A stretch of DNA of 59,914 nucleotides from [Phormidium] sp. LEGE 05292 (GTDB lineage Bacteria; Cyanobacteriota; Cyanobacteriia; Cyanobacteriales; Aerosakkonemataceae), in contig NZ_JADEWG010000030.1 of the NCBI RefSeq assembly GCF_015207735.1, positions 1-59,914 of the forward strand. The letters are read 5' to 3'. Shown here piece after piece: positions 1 through 9,833 of this stretch. Every line of letters starts with the position of its first letter. Positions within the stretch are counted from its first letter, which is position 1. A program made the translations under genes and the position numbers. Under the pieces are notes generated by a model. That model saw only the letters and a program-made list of their open reading frames with translations, had not been told where the DNA came from and ran no database searches.

Positions 1-94
1 CCTGCCCAACTCCCGCCCCTAAGCAGTGTATTTTCTGCCTGATTCGCTATACACTACTATCGGTCTAATTGGGTGGAACCCTTAAGGAATAAAA

Positions 95-1669
95 GTGCGC
101 CTGTTTACTACAGTTGCGGCACTGCGCTGCTACCTGCGGCAAGCCCGTGCTGGACAACTTAATTGTGAGTTTGAAGTTGGCTTAGTTCCTACGATGGGAG
201 CTTTGCACGCAGGGCATCTCAGCTTAATTGCAGAAGCTCAAAAAGAAAACGATGTTGTCGTAGTTAGTATTTTTGTCAATCCCCTACAATTTGGGCCAAC
301 AGAAGATTTTCACAAATATCCCCGACAACTAGAATTCGATCGCCAATTATGCGAACAAGTTGGGGTAGATGTCGTTTTTGCTCCCACAGCCGCAGAATTG
401 GGAGTAGTCAGCCAAGAACAAGTTAAAAAAGAGGAAAGTTCTTTACCTGTGACGCAAGCGACCCCACCTGCACCAATGGTTTCTTTGATGTGTGGTCGAT
501 CGCGTCCGGGACATTTCCAAGGTGTTACTACCATCGTGGCTAAATTATTCAATATAGTACAACCGGAAAAAGCTTATTTTGGTCAGAAAGATGCTCAACA
601 ATTAGCCATTATTCGCCGCATGGTACAGGACTTGAACTTCCCTGTAAAAATTGTTGGTTGTCCCATTATTCGTGAACCTTCTGGGCTGGCGCTAAGTTCT
701 CGGAATCAATATTTGACCCCAGAGCAAAAAGCCGAAGCTGCAATTTTATATCAAGGACTAAAACAGGCAGAAACTGCTTTTTATGAAGGAGAGGTGAAGA
801 GTCAAGAGCTAATTGCCATTGTTAAGGCACAATTAGCAAGGGTACCTTCAATTCAAACCGAATATGTGGAGTTGGTACACCCTGATACATTAAAACCTTT
901 AGCAGAAATTAAGGAGGTTGGACTGTTGGCGATCGCAGCGAGGTTGGGCTCTACCCGTCTCATCGATAATATTCTTCTTTCCAAACGTCAACCCATAGTG
1001 GCTATTGATGGCCCTGCGGGTGCGGGAAAATCTACAGTAGCAAGATTGGTAGCTCAAAATTTGGGACTACTATATCTGGATACGGGTGCAATGTATCGTG
1101 CTTTAACTTGGTTAGTCCTCAAATCGGGCATTTCCGTTGACGATCGACCAGGGGTTACAGAAATTGCAAGTACTTGTCAAATTGAACTCCGCATGAGTGA
1201 CATTCCTGAAACTGGGGTGCGGGTGTGGATCAATGGTCAAGAATGTACTCAAGAAATTCGCTCTATAGAAGTCACTTCTAATGTTTCTGCGATCGCAGCC
1301 CAAAAAGCTGTCCGCGATGAACTAGTTAAACAACAGCGACAATGGGGCGAAAAAGGCGGCTTAGTTGCTGAAGGTCGAGATATTGGTACTCATGTTTTCC
1401 CCGATGCTGAACTTAAGATTTTCTTAACTGCATCAGTCGAAGAACGCGCCCGTCGCCGTCGTACTGATTTACAAAATCAAGGTGAGGCGGAACTCAGTTT
1501 GGAAAGAATGCAGAAAGACCTTTCCGAACGTGACTGGAAAGACAGTAACCGTGATATTGCGCCCCTGCAAAAAGCTACTGATGCGATCGAAATTCAAACC
1601 GATGGCTTAAGTATCGCCCAAGTAACTGAGCAAATTACTAGTCTCTACTGGGAAAAAACCAAGCACTAA
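95..1669 (+). CDS. panC/cmk: Bifunctional pantoate-beta-alanine ligase / cytidylate kinase
   Basis: This is a fusion of two enzymes. The N-terminal half (about residues 1-285) is pantothenate synthetase, which joins pantoate and beta-alanine using ATP for CoA synthesis. It shows the HxGH-type motif PTMGALHAGH (32-41), GRSRPGHFQGV (from 134), YFGQKD (161) and LALSSRN (198). The C-terminal half (about 300-524) is CMP/dCMP kinase, with P-loop GPAGAGKST (306-314), LDTGAMYRAL and the Arg-rich lid EERARRRR. The total of 524 aa fits the fused form known across cyanobacteria. The GTG start is preceded by AAGGAAT, and no in-frame ATG fits the family N-terminus better. A strong terminator follows at 1700. 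Both functions are read from motifs; coupling between them is not implied. Confidence 0.96.
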   Translation: MRLFTTVAALRCYLRQARAGQLNCEFEVGLVPTMGALHAGHLSLIAEAQKENDVVVVSIFVNPLQFGPTEDFHKYPRQLEFDRQLCEQVGVDVVFAPTAAELGVVSQEQVKKEESSLPVTQATPPAPMVSLMCGRSRPGHFQGVTTIVAKLFNIVQPEKAYFGQKDAQQLAIIRRMVQDLNFPVKIVGCPIIREPSGLALSSRNQYLTPEQKAEAAILYQGLKQAETAFYEGEVKSQELIAIVKAQLARVPSIQTEYVELVHPDTLKPLAEIKEVGLLAIAARLGSTRLIDNILLSKRQPIVAIDGPAGAGKSTVARLVAQNLGLLYLDTGAMYRALTWLVLKSGISVDDRPGVTEIASTCQIELRMSDIPETGVRVWINGQECTQEIRSIEVTSNVSAIAAQKAVRDELVKQQRQWGEKGGLVAEGRDIGTHVFPDAELKIFLTASVEERARRRRTDLQNQGEAELSLERMQKDLSERDWKDSNRDIAPLQKATDAIEIQTDGLSIAQVTEQITSLYWEKTKH

Positions 1670-1699
1670 GCAATTCAAAATTCTTTCATTCCAACGCCG

Positions 1700-1741
1700 A
1701 AAAGGGTAAAGTAGGAAATCTTTGCTTTACCCTTTTCCTTT
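1700..1741 (+). terminator. Rho-independent terminator after panC/cmk
   Basis: A perfect 12-bp stem pairs 1700-1711 (AAAAGGGTAAAG) with 1725-1736 (CTTTACCCTTTT), with a 13-nt loop and T-rich sequence after it. It lies 31 bp beyond the panC/cmk stop codon. Confidence 0.85.
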
Positions 1742-1958
1742 GAGCCCGAACTGATAAAATTTCCCCAAACTTATTTTTATTTATAGTAATTTTGTCTTTT
1801 TTATCTACTATAACTGATACTAAATAAATTTTTCTCTGAGTTTATGGAATGAGATAATTATCCACTTGATAAAACACTGTTTTTTCCCTTAAAGTTTCTG
1901 GTTATATAGGGATGCTGAACATCCAAAATTTTATTGTGAGGAGCGTAAACGAAATCAC

Positions 1959-2876
1959 ATGATTAAAGTTAGTCGCAGGAACTTGCGGTTTTACACATAC
2001 ATGGCTTTGTTTGCTGGTGTTTGTAGTTTTTTACTGGGAGTGAGTTTGTCAATTCATCAGCACAGTCAGGATATATACCGAAACAATTCTTTAGTAATAG
2101 AGCAATCATCATCACAAAATGGTTTATCTTCACTTTTTGGTACAGAAGAAAAACAAAATAAAAAGTTACAATCAGACCTAAATGAAGATGAAGAAATTCC
2201 CCCAGTTGACAAAAACACTCTCAAACCCCAAGCTTTTAATGCACCCACCCATTTGCAGGGTAAAGCTTTGAAGCAGGTACAAGTTGGTGAGAAAAATAAA
2301 GTTATTGCTTTGACATTCGATGATGGGCCTAAACCTATATATACTCAGCAAATTCTGCAAATTCTCAAGAAAAACGATATTAAGGCTACATTTTTCTGGA
2401 TTGGCAAATTCGTAAAAGCTTATCCTGAAATTGCTTTACAGGTAGTTGCAGAAGGTCATGCGATCGGCAATCATACTTGGAGTCATTCCTATAGGAAGAT
2501 GGGTAAAGCGATCGCCTATACCGAAATTGAAGACACTGCGGCAATTATTGAAAAGACAACCAAAGTCAAAACTACACTATTTCGTCCTCCTGGTGGAATT
2601 TTGACTAATGGCCCAGCAGATTACGCCAAAGGCAAAGATTATGCCATCCTTTTATGGTCATCTGACTCCAAAGACTTCTCGCGAAAAGTTTCCGTAGACA
2701 GCATAATTCAAAAAGTTCTCACAACTGCTAAACCTGGTGGCATAGTATTAATGCACGATGGCGGAGGCGACCAATCCCGCACCGTTCAAGCTCTACCTAC
2801 AATCATTAATTCCCTAAGAAATGAAGGGTACAAATTTGTCACTGTCCCTGAATTAATGGCAATGGACGAAAGTTGA
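1959..2876 (+). CDS. Membrane-anchored polysaccharide deacetylase (NodB/CE4), copy 1
   Basis: This is a predicted CE4 N- or O-deacetylase acting outside the cytoplasmic membrane on peptidoglycan or an exopolysaccharide; the substrate is unknown. Residues 12-31 form one hydrophobic anchor, followed by a polar linker to about 110. The NodB motifs are all present: TFDDGP (119-124, catalytic and metal Asp), GNHTWSH (170-176, metal His172/His176), RPPGG (209-213), a WSSDSKDF segment, and LMHDG (264-268, catalytic His266). The ATG follows GTGAGGAG by about 15 nt. It is a tandem paralogue of the gene at 3427: the NodB domains, the anchor and even the leader DNA resemble each other, indicating duplication. 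No complete operon partner is evident. Confidence 0.9.
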   Translation: MIKVSRRNLRFYTYMALFAGVCSFLLGVSLSIHQHSQDIYRNNSLVIEQSSSQNGLSSLFGTEEKQNKKLQSDLNEDEEIPPVDKNTLKPQAFNAPTHLQGKALKQVQVGEKNKVIALTFDDGPKPIYTQQILQILKKNDIKATFFWIGKFVKAYPEIALQVVAEGHAIGNHTWSHSYRKMGKAIAYTEIEDTAAIIEKTTKVKTTLFRPPGGILTNGPADYAKGKDYAILLWSSDSKDFSRKVSVDSIIQKVLTTAKPGGIVLMHDGGGDQSRTVQALPTIINSLRNEGYKFVTVPELMAMDES

Positions 2877-2941
2877 AATGCAGGAGGGAGGAAAGCTTCG
2901 CTGACAAGGATACAAGGGGAAATTAATTAACTGAGACTTGC

Positions 2942-3030
2942 ACTAAAAGGCAGCAGCCCCTGTTTTTCCTTCTCAGGTTGAACTTGGAAACCAGATTTGG
3001 GAGGTAGAGCCTCCCCTGCTGCAAGAACTG
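2942..3030. repeat. Dispersed ~88-bp palindrome-rich intergenic repeat, copy 1
   Basis: This aligns along its whole length with 46256-46341. Both contain AAAGGCAG...CTGTTTTTC, an imperfect CAGGTT/AACTTGG hairpin, GGGAGGTAGAGCCTCCC (a hairpin here) and a CTGCAAGA-like end. A partial copy of the right half lies at 37412-37441. The repeat sits between the two deacetylase genes. The rest of the 2877-3426 gap is AT-rich, with no other gene seen. Confidence 0.7.
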
Positions 3031-3426
3031 AGTTAGCTTAAACTCAAAACTTTCTTACTTCTGCCTTTCTTTTAACCCACACTCTGTACCTTCAACTGGC
3101 TATATCAGTTTTTTTGAAATCTGGCAATAACTTAAATTACTTAAAATGACCTAAAATTTGCTGAGCAGCCACTAGTTCCAAATCGTCAATTGACCAAAAT
3201 TCGTAGTGTGATATTTGAGAATGCTGAATATGGGTTTTAAAATTGCTCTAATTTGTAAAATTAGAAACTATTTGCTAACGTATTTTTTTATTTTTAATTA
3301 CTTGGACAATTTTGTACGGAATTTGGACACTTTTATTTGTATTACCTTACAATTACATAACATTGCCAATTATAAAAGAAGTGTTGAATAGTCCTAATTT
3401 TATCCAGAGGAGTGTAGATAAGTCAG

Positions 3427-4500
3427 ATGATTAAGCTTAGTCACAGATACTTGCAAGCTTTTATATACGTAAGCTTGTTCGCTGGTGTTGGTAGTTTTGT
3501 CTTTGGAGCGATTCTGTCTGCCAATCATCAAAGACAAGTAGCAACTGGACAACCTTATTTGATAAATCATTTATTTCCAAGCGTTAATACTGAGAAAAAA
3601 TTACCTCAAAAGTTACAATCATACCTACTTAAACAACAGGTCGGAGAAGAAAAACAAATTCTACCAGTTGACAAATCCAAACAAAAACCCCAAATTTTTA
3701 ATCCACCTGCAAGTTTTCAGGGAAAAATTATCAGAGAGGTAAAAGCAAAGCCGGAAAATAAAGTTGTTGCTTTGACGTTCGATGATGGTCCTTGGCCGAA
3801 ATATACTAACGAAATATTGGAAATTCTCAAGAAAAACAATATTAAGGCTACATTTTTCTGGATTGGACGAAACCTAGTGACATATCCAGAGATTGCCAAA
3901 CAAGTGGTTGCAGCGGGTCATGCGATCGGTAATCATACCTGGAGCCACTCCTACCGGAAAATGAGTCAAGCCAACGCTGCCAAGGAAATTGACCAAACCG
4001 CAGCAATTATCGAACGGACAACGAATGTAAAAACCACATTATTTCGTCCCCCTGGGGGCATTTTGAATAATGGGCCAGCAGGTTACGCGCGGTCGCGAAA
4101 ATACGCCGTTCTTTTATGGTCAGATGATTCCGAAGACTACGCCAAAAAACTGACAGTAAATACGATTATTAACAGAGTGCTAAAAAGTGCTAAACCCGGC
4201 GGAATGCTATTAATGCACGATGGTGGAGGCGATCGATCGCGCACCGTTCAAGCCCTACCCACCATCATTAACTCCTTGAAAAACCAAGGTTACAAATTCG
4301 TCACCGTCCCTGAATTGTTGGCAATGGGTGAAGCAGCGGAGCAGGCAAGCAAAGGAGCAGCGGAACAGGGGAGCAAAGGAGTAAAGGAGCAGGGGAGCAG
4401 GGGAGCAGGGGAGCACAGGGGAGGAATTTCCCAGCCCTCAGTACCTAGCCCCCAGTCGATGGCGGTCTCCAATCCCCATTCACCAACTAAACAGAACTAA
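3427..4500 (+). CDS. Membrane-anchored polysaccharide deacetylase (NodB/CE4), copy 2 with repeat-derived tail
   Basis: This is a CE4 family deacetylase, paralogous to the gene at 1959. It has an N-terminal membrane anchor (about residues 11-31), TFDDGP (117-122), GNHTWSH (168-174), RPPGG (207-211) and LMHDGGG (252-258), so the catalytic set is intact. The enzyme proper ends near residue 300 ([11 protein letters not shown]), where copy 1 also ends. The last 55 or so residues are a Gln/Gly/Ser/Lys-rich tail read from the simple repeat CAGGGGAGCAGGGGAGC and are probably not part of the fold. Through this tail the gene runs 14 bp into the convergently transcribed gltS. A GAGGAG ribosome site lies about 15 nt before the ATG. 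Confidence 0.9.
   Translation: MIKLSHRYLQAFIYVSLFAGVGSFVFGAILSANHQRQVATGQPYLINHLFPSVNTEKKLPQKLQSYLLKQQVGEEKQILPVDKSKQKPQIFNPPASFQGKIIREVKAKPENKVVALTFDDGPWPKYTNEILEILKKNNIKATFFWIGRNLVTYPEIAKQVVAAGHAIGNHTWSHSYRKMSQANAAKEIDQTAAIIERTTNVKTTLFRPPGGILNNGPAGYARSRKYAVLLWSDDSEDYAKKLTVNTIINRVLKSAKPGGMLLMHDGGGDRSRTVQALPTIINSLKNQGYKFVTVPELLAMGEAAEQASKGAAEQGSKGVKEQGSRGAGEHRGGISQPSVPSPQSMAVSNPHSPTKQN
4322..4450. repeat. Simple G-rich repeat block inside the 3' end of deacetylase 2
   Basis: Tandem variants of AGCAGGGG/GGAGCA are followed by a CCCCAGTC-type stretch. The same vocabulary occurs in intergenic DNA near 9950, 55500 and 56396. Here it is translated into the C-terminal tail of the deacetylase. Confidence 0.75.
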
Positions 4501-7500
4501 GGACTTTATCTGTCGTTGCTTCTGGATTAGCTTCAGGAGAATCAGCCTCCGAAGGCGGAACTGCTTGCCAGAACTTATGCAAATAAGTCTGCCAATTTTC
4601 TAGAATTAGTTTCGCCTTTTTGCTGCCTGTGCGATCGGCATGGGCAGTAATCATTTCTTTTAACTGTGCTTCTCCTGCGGTCGTTTGTACCCGTTGGAGT
4701 TTCACAATTTCTGGGTTCACTTTCTTAGAGAAACTGCCATCTTCATCTAAGAAATAAGCTAAACCACCAGTCATACCAGCGCCCACATTGCGACCAACTT
4801 TACCCAAGACTACGATTACACCGCCAGTCATGTATTCGCAACAGTGGTCGCCAGCGCCTTCAATCACGGCTTTAGCTGCCGAGTTCCGCACTGCAAACCG
4901 TTCTCCTGCTTGACCGTTAGCATATAACACGCCTCCAGTTGCCCCGTAAAGACAAGTATTACCGACAATTACATTTGCTGAAGCTTCGTAGGTGGCTTCA
5001 GCTGGTGGTTTAATAATAATTTCTCCACCGTGCATCCCTTTACCTACATAATCGTTTGCCTCACCTGACAAATTCAAGATTACTCCGGGCAAATTGAAAG
5101 CGCCAAAACTTTGACCAACGCTACCTTTGATATTGAGGGTAATTTGACCTTCAAAACCAGTATTGCCATAAGTTGAGGCAATAGCACCAGATAATCTTGC
5201 GCCGATCGTTCGATCGGTATTTACCGCCACAATATCTTTAGTTACTTCGGTTTGATGCGTAATAGCTGCGGCAATTTCGGAATCTGCTAATAGTCGATCG
5301 TCTAATACTGGGCCATTGCTATGAACGCCTTCATGTGACAACCAACTGCGATCGACCCTAGAATCTGGTAAAGCCAACAAATAAGAAAGATCCAAATTCT
5401 CAGTCTTAGTTAGTTGGACATCTTCCCGCACTTTTAACAAATCTGCCCGCCCAATCAACTCATTTAGAGAACGATAACCGAGTTTTGCCAGGATCGATCG
5501 CACTTCTTGGGCTACGTAATAGAAGAAATTCACCACATTTTCTGGTACTCCGGTAAACCGTTTCCGCAGTTGTTCTTGCTGCGTCGCCACACCTACTGGG
5601 CAATTGTTTGTATGACAGATGCGAGCCATAATACAGCCTTCTGCGATCATGGCGATCGATCCAAAGCCATATTCTTCACCACCCATCAGGGCACCCATCA
5701 CCACATCCCAGCCAGTCTTAAAGCCACCATCAACCCGTAAAATGACTCTGGAACGCAGTTGATTTTCCATCAATACTCGATGAACTTCGGTTAATCCTAA
5801 TTCCCAAGGACTTCCTGCGTGTTTAATCGAAGACAAAGGCGAAGCACCAGTTCCCCCATCATGACCGGAAATTTGGATAATATCTGCATTAGCCTTAGCT
5901 ACACCCGCAGCAATAGTTCCAATACCGACTTCAGCCACTAATTTTACGGAAACCGCAGCTTTGGGGTTAATTTGGTGTAAGTCAAAGATTAACTGCGCTA
6001 AATCTTCAATGGAGTAGATATCGTGGTGTGGAGGCGGAGAAATTAAAGTCACTCCGGGCTTAGAACGCCGTAACATCGCAATGTAGGGACTGACTTTTTT
6101 ACCTGGTAACTGTCCACCTTCACCCGGCTTGGCACCTTGAGCAATTTTAATCTCAATTTGCTTAGCACTCATCAAGTATTCTGGAGTTACGCCAAAACGA
6201 CCAGAAGCTACTTGTTTAATCGCACTAGAAGCCGTATCCCCATTCCGCAAACCCTTTAAATGTGGGAAAGTCGGGCTAAAACCATTTTCATCTACATCAT
6301 TGAGAATCTTGTAACGGTTGGGATCTTCTCCACCTTCACCTGAGTTAGATTTACCACCGATGCGGTTCATAGCGATCGCTAAAACCTCATGCGCCTCCGG
6401 TGATAAAGCACCCAAAGACATTCCCCCAGTAGCAAAACGCTTCACAATCTCAATAACAGATTCTACTTCTTCAATGGGAATAGATGGACGATCGCTCTCA
6501 AACTCCAATAAATCCCGCAATGCTGTTACTGGACGTTCTGACAGAATTTTCCGATACAGTTCGTAATAGTTGTTTCCTTCCCCTTTCTGCCCTCTGCCTT
6601 CTGCCTTCTGCCTTTCTTCTGCTACTGCTTTATGTAAAGCTTTTGCCATTTCCGGCGAGTTCATGTGGTATTCTCCACCGGGACGGTATTGAACAAAGCC
6701 GAAGTTTTCCAACTTCTTAATTGTTAATTCTGGGAAAGCTTTGCTGTGGAAAGACATCACTTCTGATGCCAATTCTTTCACAGTTAAACCACCAATCCGA
6801 GAAGCTGTACCTTTGAATCCTAATTGTAATAGTTCGGGGCCAATGCCGATCGCTTCAAAAATTTGTGCTCCTTGGTAAGAAGAAAGTAGAGAAATTCCCA
6901 TCTTCGAGAGAATCTTCAACAACCCATCTTCCACAGCTTTTTTGTAATTAGCTTGAGCTTTTTCTAAAGTACAAGCTGGAATTTTTCCCCGTTCCATGAA
7001 ACTTTGAGTTTTGGGATCTTCCCACCAACTCCGCACAGTTTCAAAAGCCAAATAAGGGCAAACAGCAGCCGCACCAAAACCAATCAAACAAGCAAAATGA
7101 TGGGTACTCCAACATTGTGCTGTATCAACAACGATCGACACCTTCATCCGCAGTCCTTCACCAATTAAATGGTGGTGAACTGCACCCATTGCTAACAATG
7201 GTGGAATATAAGTATTATCAGCACTAATACCACCATTTGTTCTGTCACTTAAAATCAAAATCTTCGCGCCAGATTTAACTGCTGCATCCGCTTCCAAACA
7301 AAGGTTATTAACAGCTTTTGCCAAACCATCGGAACCCGAAGCTAAAGGGTAAACTGTAGATAAATTAGAGGCATGAAAACCAGAATTACGAACTGTTTCT
7401 AAGTCAGTTTCACTCAAAATTGGAGACTGAATTAACAATTTTTCGGCATATTCTGGCTTAACATCCAAAATGTTTCCCCGTTCACCTAATGTCATACTCA

Positions 7501-9169
7501 AAGACATCACCAACTTTTCCCGTAAAGGATCGATCGATGGATTTGTCACTTGAGCAAAACGTTGTTTAAAGTAATCGTAGAGTAAATGTGGACGACCCGA
7601 AAGTACTGCCAATGGAATATCATCACCCATGCAGAAAGTCGGTTCTTTGGCACTCGCCGCCATTTCCTCGACAATCATTTCCACATCTTCGATCGTATAT
7701 CCAAAAGCAGTTTGATTTCGCAGCAAACTTTGTTCATCCAACAACCGCGTTTCTGTGAAAGTTTGAGACGGCAAAGTTTTCCGGTTTTTCAACCATTCGC
7801 CATAGGGTAATCTTTGAGCAATTCTAGTTTTAAGTTCCCAATTTTTCAGAACTTCGTTAGATTCCAAATCAACCGCAATCATTTGACCAGGGCCAAGCCG
7901 ACCTTTTTCCAGAATTTCTGTTTCTGGAATGTCTACGACTCCAGCTTCCGAAGCCACAATAATGCAGCCATCTTTAGTAGTAAGAAAACGGGCGGGTCTT
8001 AAGCCGTTGCGATCAAGTGTAGCACCCACCTGTTTGCCATCACTAAACACCAACAAAGCAGGGCCATCCCAAGCTTCCTGCAAACCACTGTAATATTCGT
8101 AAAAATCAACAATCTCTTGATGTTCTTCTAAGTCCGGCTGATTTTTGTAAGCCTCTGGCACCATAATCATTAATGATTCCATTGGCGATCGTCCAGAGCG
8201 CACCAGCAATTCTAAAACATTATCCAAATTTGCCGAATCACTATTTCTGACATCAACAGAAGGCTTCAAATCCTCAATACTTTCTCCCCAAACTGGATGA
8301 GTTAACTCGGCCTTACGCGCCATCGTCCAGTTAATATTGCCCAGCAAAGTATTAATTTCCCCATTATGCCCCAACAACCGCATAGGTTGAGCCAAAGGCC
8401 ATTTAGGCATAGTATTCGTACTAAAACGACGGTGATAAACCGCAAAATTACTCTTATATTCTGGGTTTTTCAAATCTGTGTAAAACTGGGCCAAAACTGC
8501 CGATCGCACCATGCCTTTATAAATAATAGTGCGGCAAGAAAAAGAACAAATATACAAATCATCCGGCCATTTCAAAGAAGTTTCTGCTTCTAATCTTTTC
8601 CCAATACGCCGACGCACCAAATATAAACGTCGTTCTAATTCATCTCCTTTAAGAGTTTCACTCTTGACAATCAACTGCTCAATTTTCGGCTGATTTTCCC
8701 TAGCTTGAATTCCTAAAACTTGAGGTTCAACGGGTACTTTTCGCCAAGCAATTAATGTGAGATTTTCTTCTGCCAATACTCTTTCAATTACATGACGAAC
8801 AATTGATGCTTTTTGAGCTTCAGGTGGTAAGAAAACCATGCCAACAGCTAAGGCAGTTTTGTCAGTTTCACTACCTATCCACTCCTGCAACAAATCCCAA
8901 GGAATCGCAGTCATGACTCCCGCCCCATCTCCAGAGTCATAATCTGCACTACAACCGCCTCTGTGTTCCAAACAAGCTAGTGCAGACAGTGCTTTATCTA
9001 CAATATCATGACTAGATTGCCCATCTTTATTAGCAATAAAACCAACACCACAGGCATCTCTTTCTTCTACTAACCAAGGTTGACCTAAGTAGCCAACATT
9101 AGATGTTTCATTTGACTCATTTAATAATGTATTTTCCTGCAAATTTCTTTGATTCATGGATTGACTCAT
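4487..9169 (-). CDS. gltS: Ferredoxin-dependent glutamate synthase (Fd-GOGAT)
   Basis: This enzyme makes two glutamates from glutamine and 2-oxoglutarate using reduced ferredoxin, as part of the GS-GOGAT cycle. The N-terminal class II amidotransferase has catalytic Cys40 (ERDACGVGF), so a 39-residue propeptide must be removed. The synthase domain carries FMN-site glycine motifs and the 3Fe-4S ligands Cys1179, Cys1185 and Cys1190 ([12 protein letters not shown]). A GXXGXXXG-rich beta-helix ends the protein. At 1560 aa with no gltD neighbour, and with a C-terminus ([15 protein letters not shown]) like that of cyanobacterial GltS, the ferredoxin form is favoured over NADPH GltB. Residues 853-865 are an insert read from a CTTCTGC simple repeat, in a loop before the ELYRK segment. 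The 3' end overlaps the convergent deacetylase by 14 bp. Confidence 0.95.
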   Translation of the reverse strand: MSQSMNQRNLQENTLLNESNETSNVGYLGQPWLVEERDACGVGFIANKDGQSSHDIVDKALSALACLEHRGGCSADYDSGDGAGVMTAIPWDLLQEWIGSETDKTALAVGMVFLPPEAQKASIVRHVIERVLAEENLTLIAWRKVPVEPQVLGIQARENQPKIEQLIVKSETLKGDELERRLYLVRRRIGKRLEAETSLKWPDDLYICSFSCRTIIYKGMVRSAVLAQFYTDLKNPEYKSNFAVYHRRFSTNTMPKWPLAQPMRLLGHNGEINTLLGNINWTMARKAELTHPVWGESIEDLKPSVDVRNSDSANLDNVLELLVRSGRSPMESLMIMVPEAYKNQPDLEEHQEIVDFYEYYSGLQEAWDGPALLVFSDGKQVGATLDRNGLRPARFLTTKDGCIIVASEAGVVDIPETEILEKGRLGPGQMIAVDLESNEVLKNWELKTRIAQRLPYGEWLKNRKTLPSQTFTETRLLDEQSLLRNQTAFGYTIEDVEMIVEEMAASAKEPTFCMGDDIPLAVLSGRPHLLYDYFKQRFAQVTNPSIDPLREKLVMSLSMTLGERGNILDVKPEYAEKLLIQSPILSETDLETVRNSGFHASNLSTVYPLASGSDGLAKAVNNLCLEADAAVKSGAKILILSDRTNGGISADNTYIPPLLAMGAVHHHLIGEGLRMKVSIVVDTAQCWSTHHFACLIGFGAAAVCPYLAFETVRSWWEDPKTQSFMERGKIPACTLEKAQANYKKAVEDGLLKILSKMGISLLSSYQGAQIFEAIGIGPELLQLGFKGTASRIGGLTVKELASEVMSFHSKAFPELTIKKLENFGFVQYRPGGEYHMNSPEMAKALHKAVAEERQKAEGRGQKGEGNNYYELYRKILSERPVTALRDLLEFESDRPSIPIEEVESVIEIVKRFATGGMSLGALSPEAHEVLAIAMNRIGGKSNSGEGGEDPNRYKILNDVDENGFSPTFPHLKGLRNGDTASSAIKQVASGRFGVTPEYLMSAKQIEIKIAQGAKPGEGGQLPGKKVSPYIAMLRRSKPGVTLISPPPHHDIYSIEDLAQLIFDLHQINPKAAVSVKLVAEVGIGTIAAGVAKANADIIQISGHDGGTGASPLSSIKHAGSPWELGLTEVHRVLMENQLRSRVILRVDGGFKTGWDVVMGALMGGEEYGFGSIAMIAEGCIMARICHTNNCPVGVATQQEQLRKRFTGVPENVVNFFYYVAQEVRSILAKLGYRSLNELIGRADLLKVREDVQLTKTENLDLSYLLALPDSRVDRSWLSHEGVHSNGPVLDDRLLADSEIAAAITHQTEVTKDIVAVNTDRTIGARLSGAIASTYGNTGFEGQITLNIKGSVGQSFGAFNLPGVILNLSGEANDYVGKGMHGGEIIIKPPAEATYEASANVIVGNTCLYGATGGVLYANGQAGERFAVRNSAAKAVIEGAGDHCCEYMTGGVIVVLGKVGRNVGAGMTGGLAYFLDEDGSFSKKVNPEIVKLQRVQTTAGEAQLKEMITAHADRTGSKKAKLILENWQTYLHKFWQAVPPSEADSPEANPEATTDKVLSSV
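6575..6613 (-). repeat. CTTCTGC-type simple repeat translated inside gltS
   Basis: The plus strand reads as repeated CTTCTGC/CTCTGCC units. On the coding strand it adds [13 protein letters not shown] (residues 853-865) without breaking the frame. The same motif is intergenic at 42050-42075 and 29091-29104. Confidence 0.75.
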
Positions 9170-9258
9170 CTGTGACTACTTTTTTGTTGATGTGAATTTT
9201 TGGGGAAAGGTTAAACAATTCAAACAGCCGATCGGGATTTGAGGATTATAAGATTTAT

Positions 9259-9470
9259 AGGATTGATTTAAGACTTCCTGACGAATCCTGAAATCCTTAA
9301 ATAAATCCTTTAATCATGATCTAGGATTGGTTTAAGATTTCCTTCTAGTAAATCTAGAAATCCTCAAATCCTTTAATCCTGTTAATCCTGATCCAAGATT
9401 GATTTAAGAATTCTTTCTCATAAATCCTGAAATCTTCAAATCCTTTAATCCCGATCCAGGATTGAATTAA
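9259..9470. repeat. Three and a bit tandem degenerate ~65-bp repeats upstream of gltS
   Basis: Units start with (A)AGGATTG(A/G)TTTAAGA at 9259, 9323 and 9395, with a partial fourth at 9458. Each unit continues with AAATCCTGAAATCCT...CCTTTAATC and is 63-72 bp long. They lie 90-300 bp upstream of the gltS start, in the 664-bp divergent gap between gltS and the glycosidase gene. Apart from these and a palindrome at 9724, that gap holds nothing recognisable. Confidence 0.75.
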
Positions 9471-9723
9471 TTTAGATACTCAGATTGTTCTTTTAAGATA
9501 TTAAAAAACCAGCCAGGGGAAACCTCAAAACAACCTCAAAACAAATAAAAACTGCAATTGGATAACTTAATTCAAGAAGCTCTCTTGATAACCGAAGTAC
9601 AGCCATACACTTCCGACAGATGTTTAAGATTCTATAAAAAAACTGGTATGTACGCAAGCAACACTTAATTTGGTATCCTTTATCAGCTAGACTTTTTGTT
9701 CATTTTGAACATCATCAGCAGCG

Positions 9724-9751
9724 GTAGAGACATTGTATACAACGTCTCTAC
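9724..9751. repeat. 28-bp palindrome upstream of the glycosidase gene
   Basis: GTAGAGACATTG pairs with CAACGTCTCTAC around a TATA centre with a single mismatch. It lies 82 bp before the likely start of the next gene. It resembles short palindromes commonly dispersed in cyanobacterial intergenic DNA, and an operator role is also possible. Confidence 0.55.
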
Positions 9752-9833
9752 ATTAATCTGCCTCTATCACAAATGTAGCGGCATGATGACAACTTATTGT
9801 AAATAAAGTCATTATTCCTTGACTATTGACATC

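Noticed and set aside
4290-4472. Minus-strand frame rich in Ala/Pro/Cys/Leu at the deacetylase 2 end
   Set aside because: It is the complement of the AGCAGGGG simple repeat and has no independent support.
9603-9614. Possible NtcA site upstream of gltS
   Set aside because: The half-sites GTA and TAC near here are spaced 6, not 8, bases apart.
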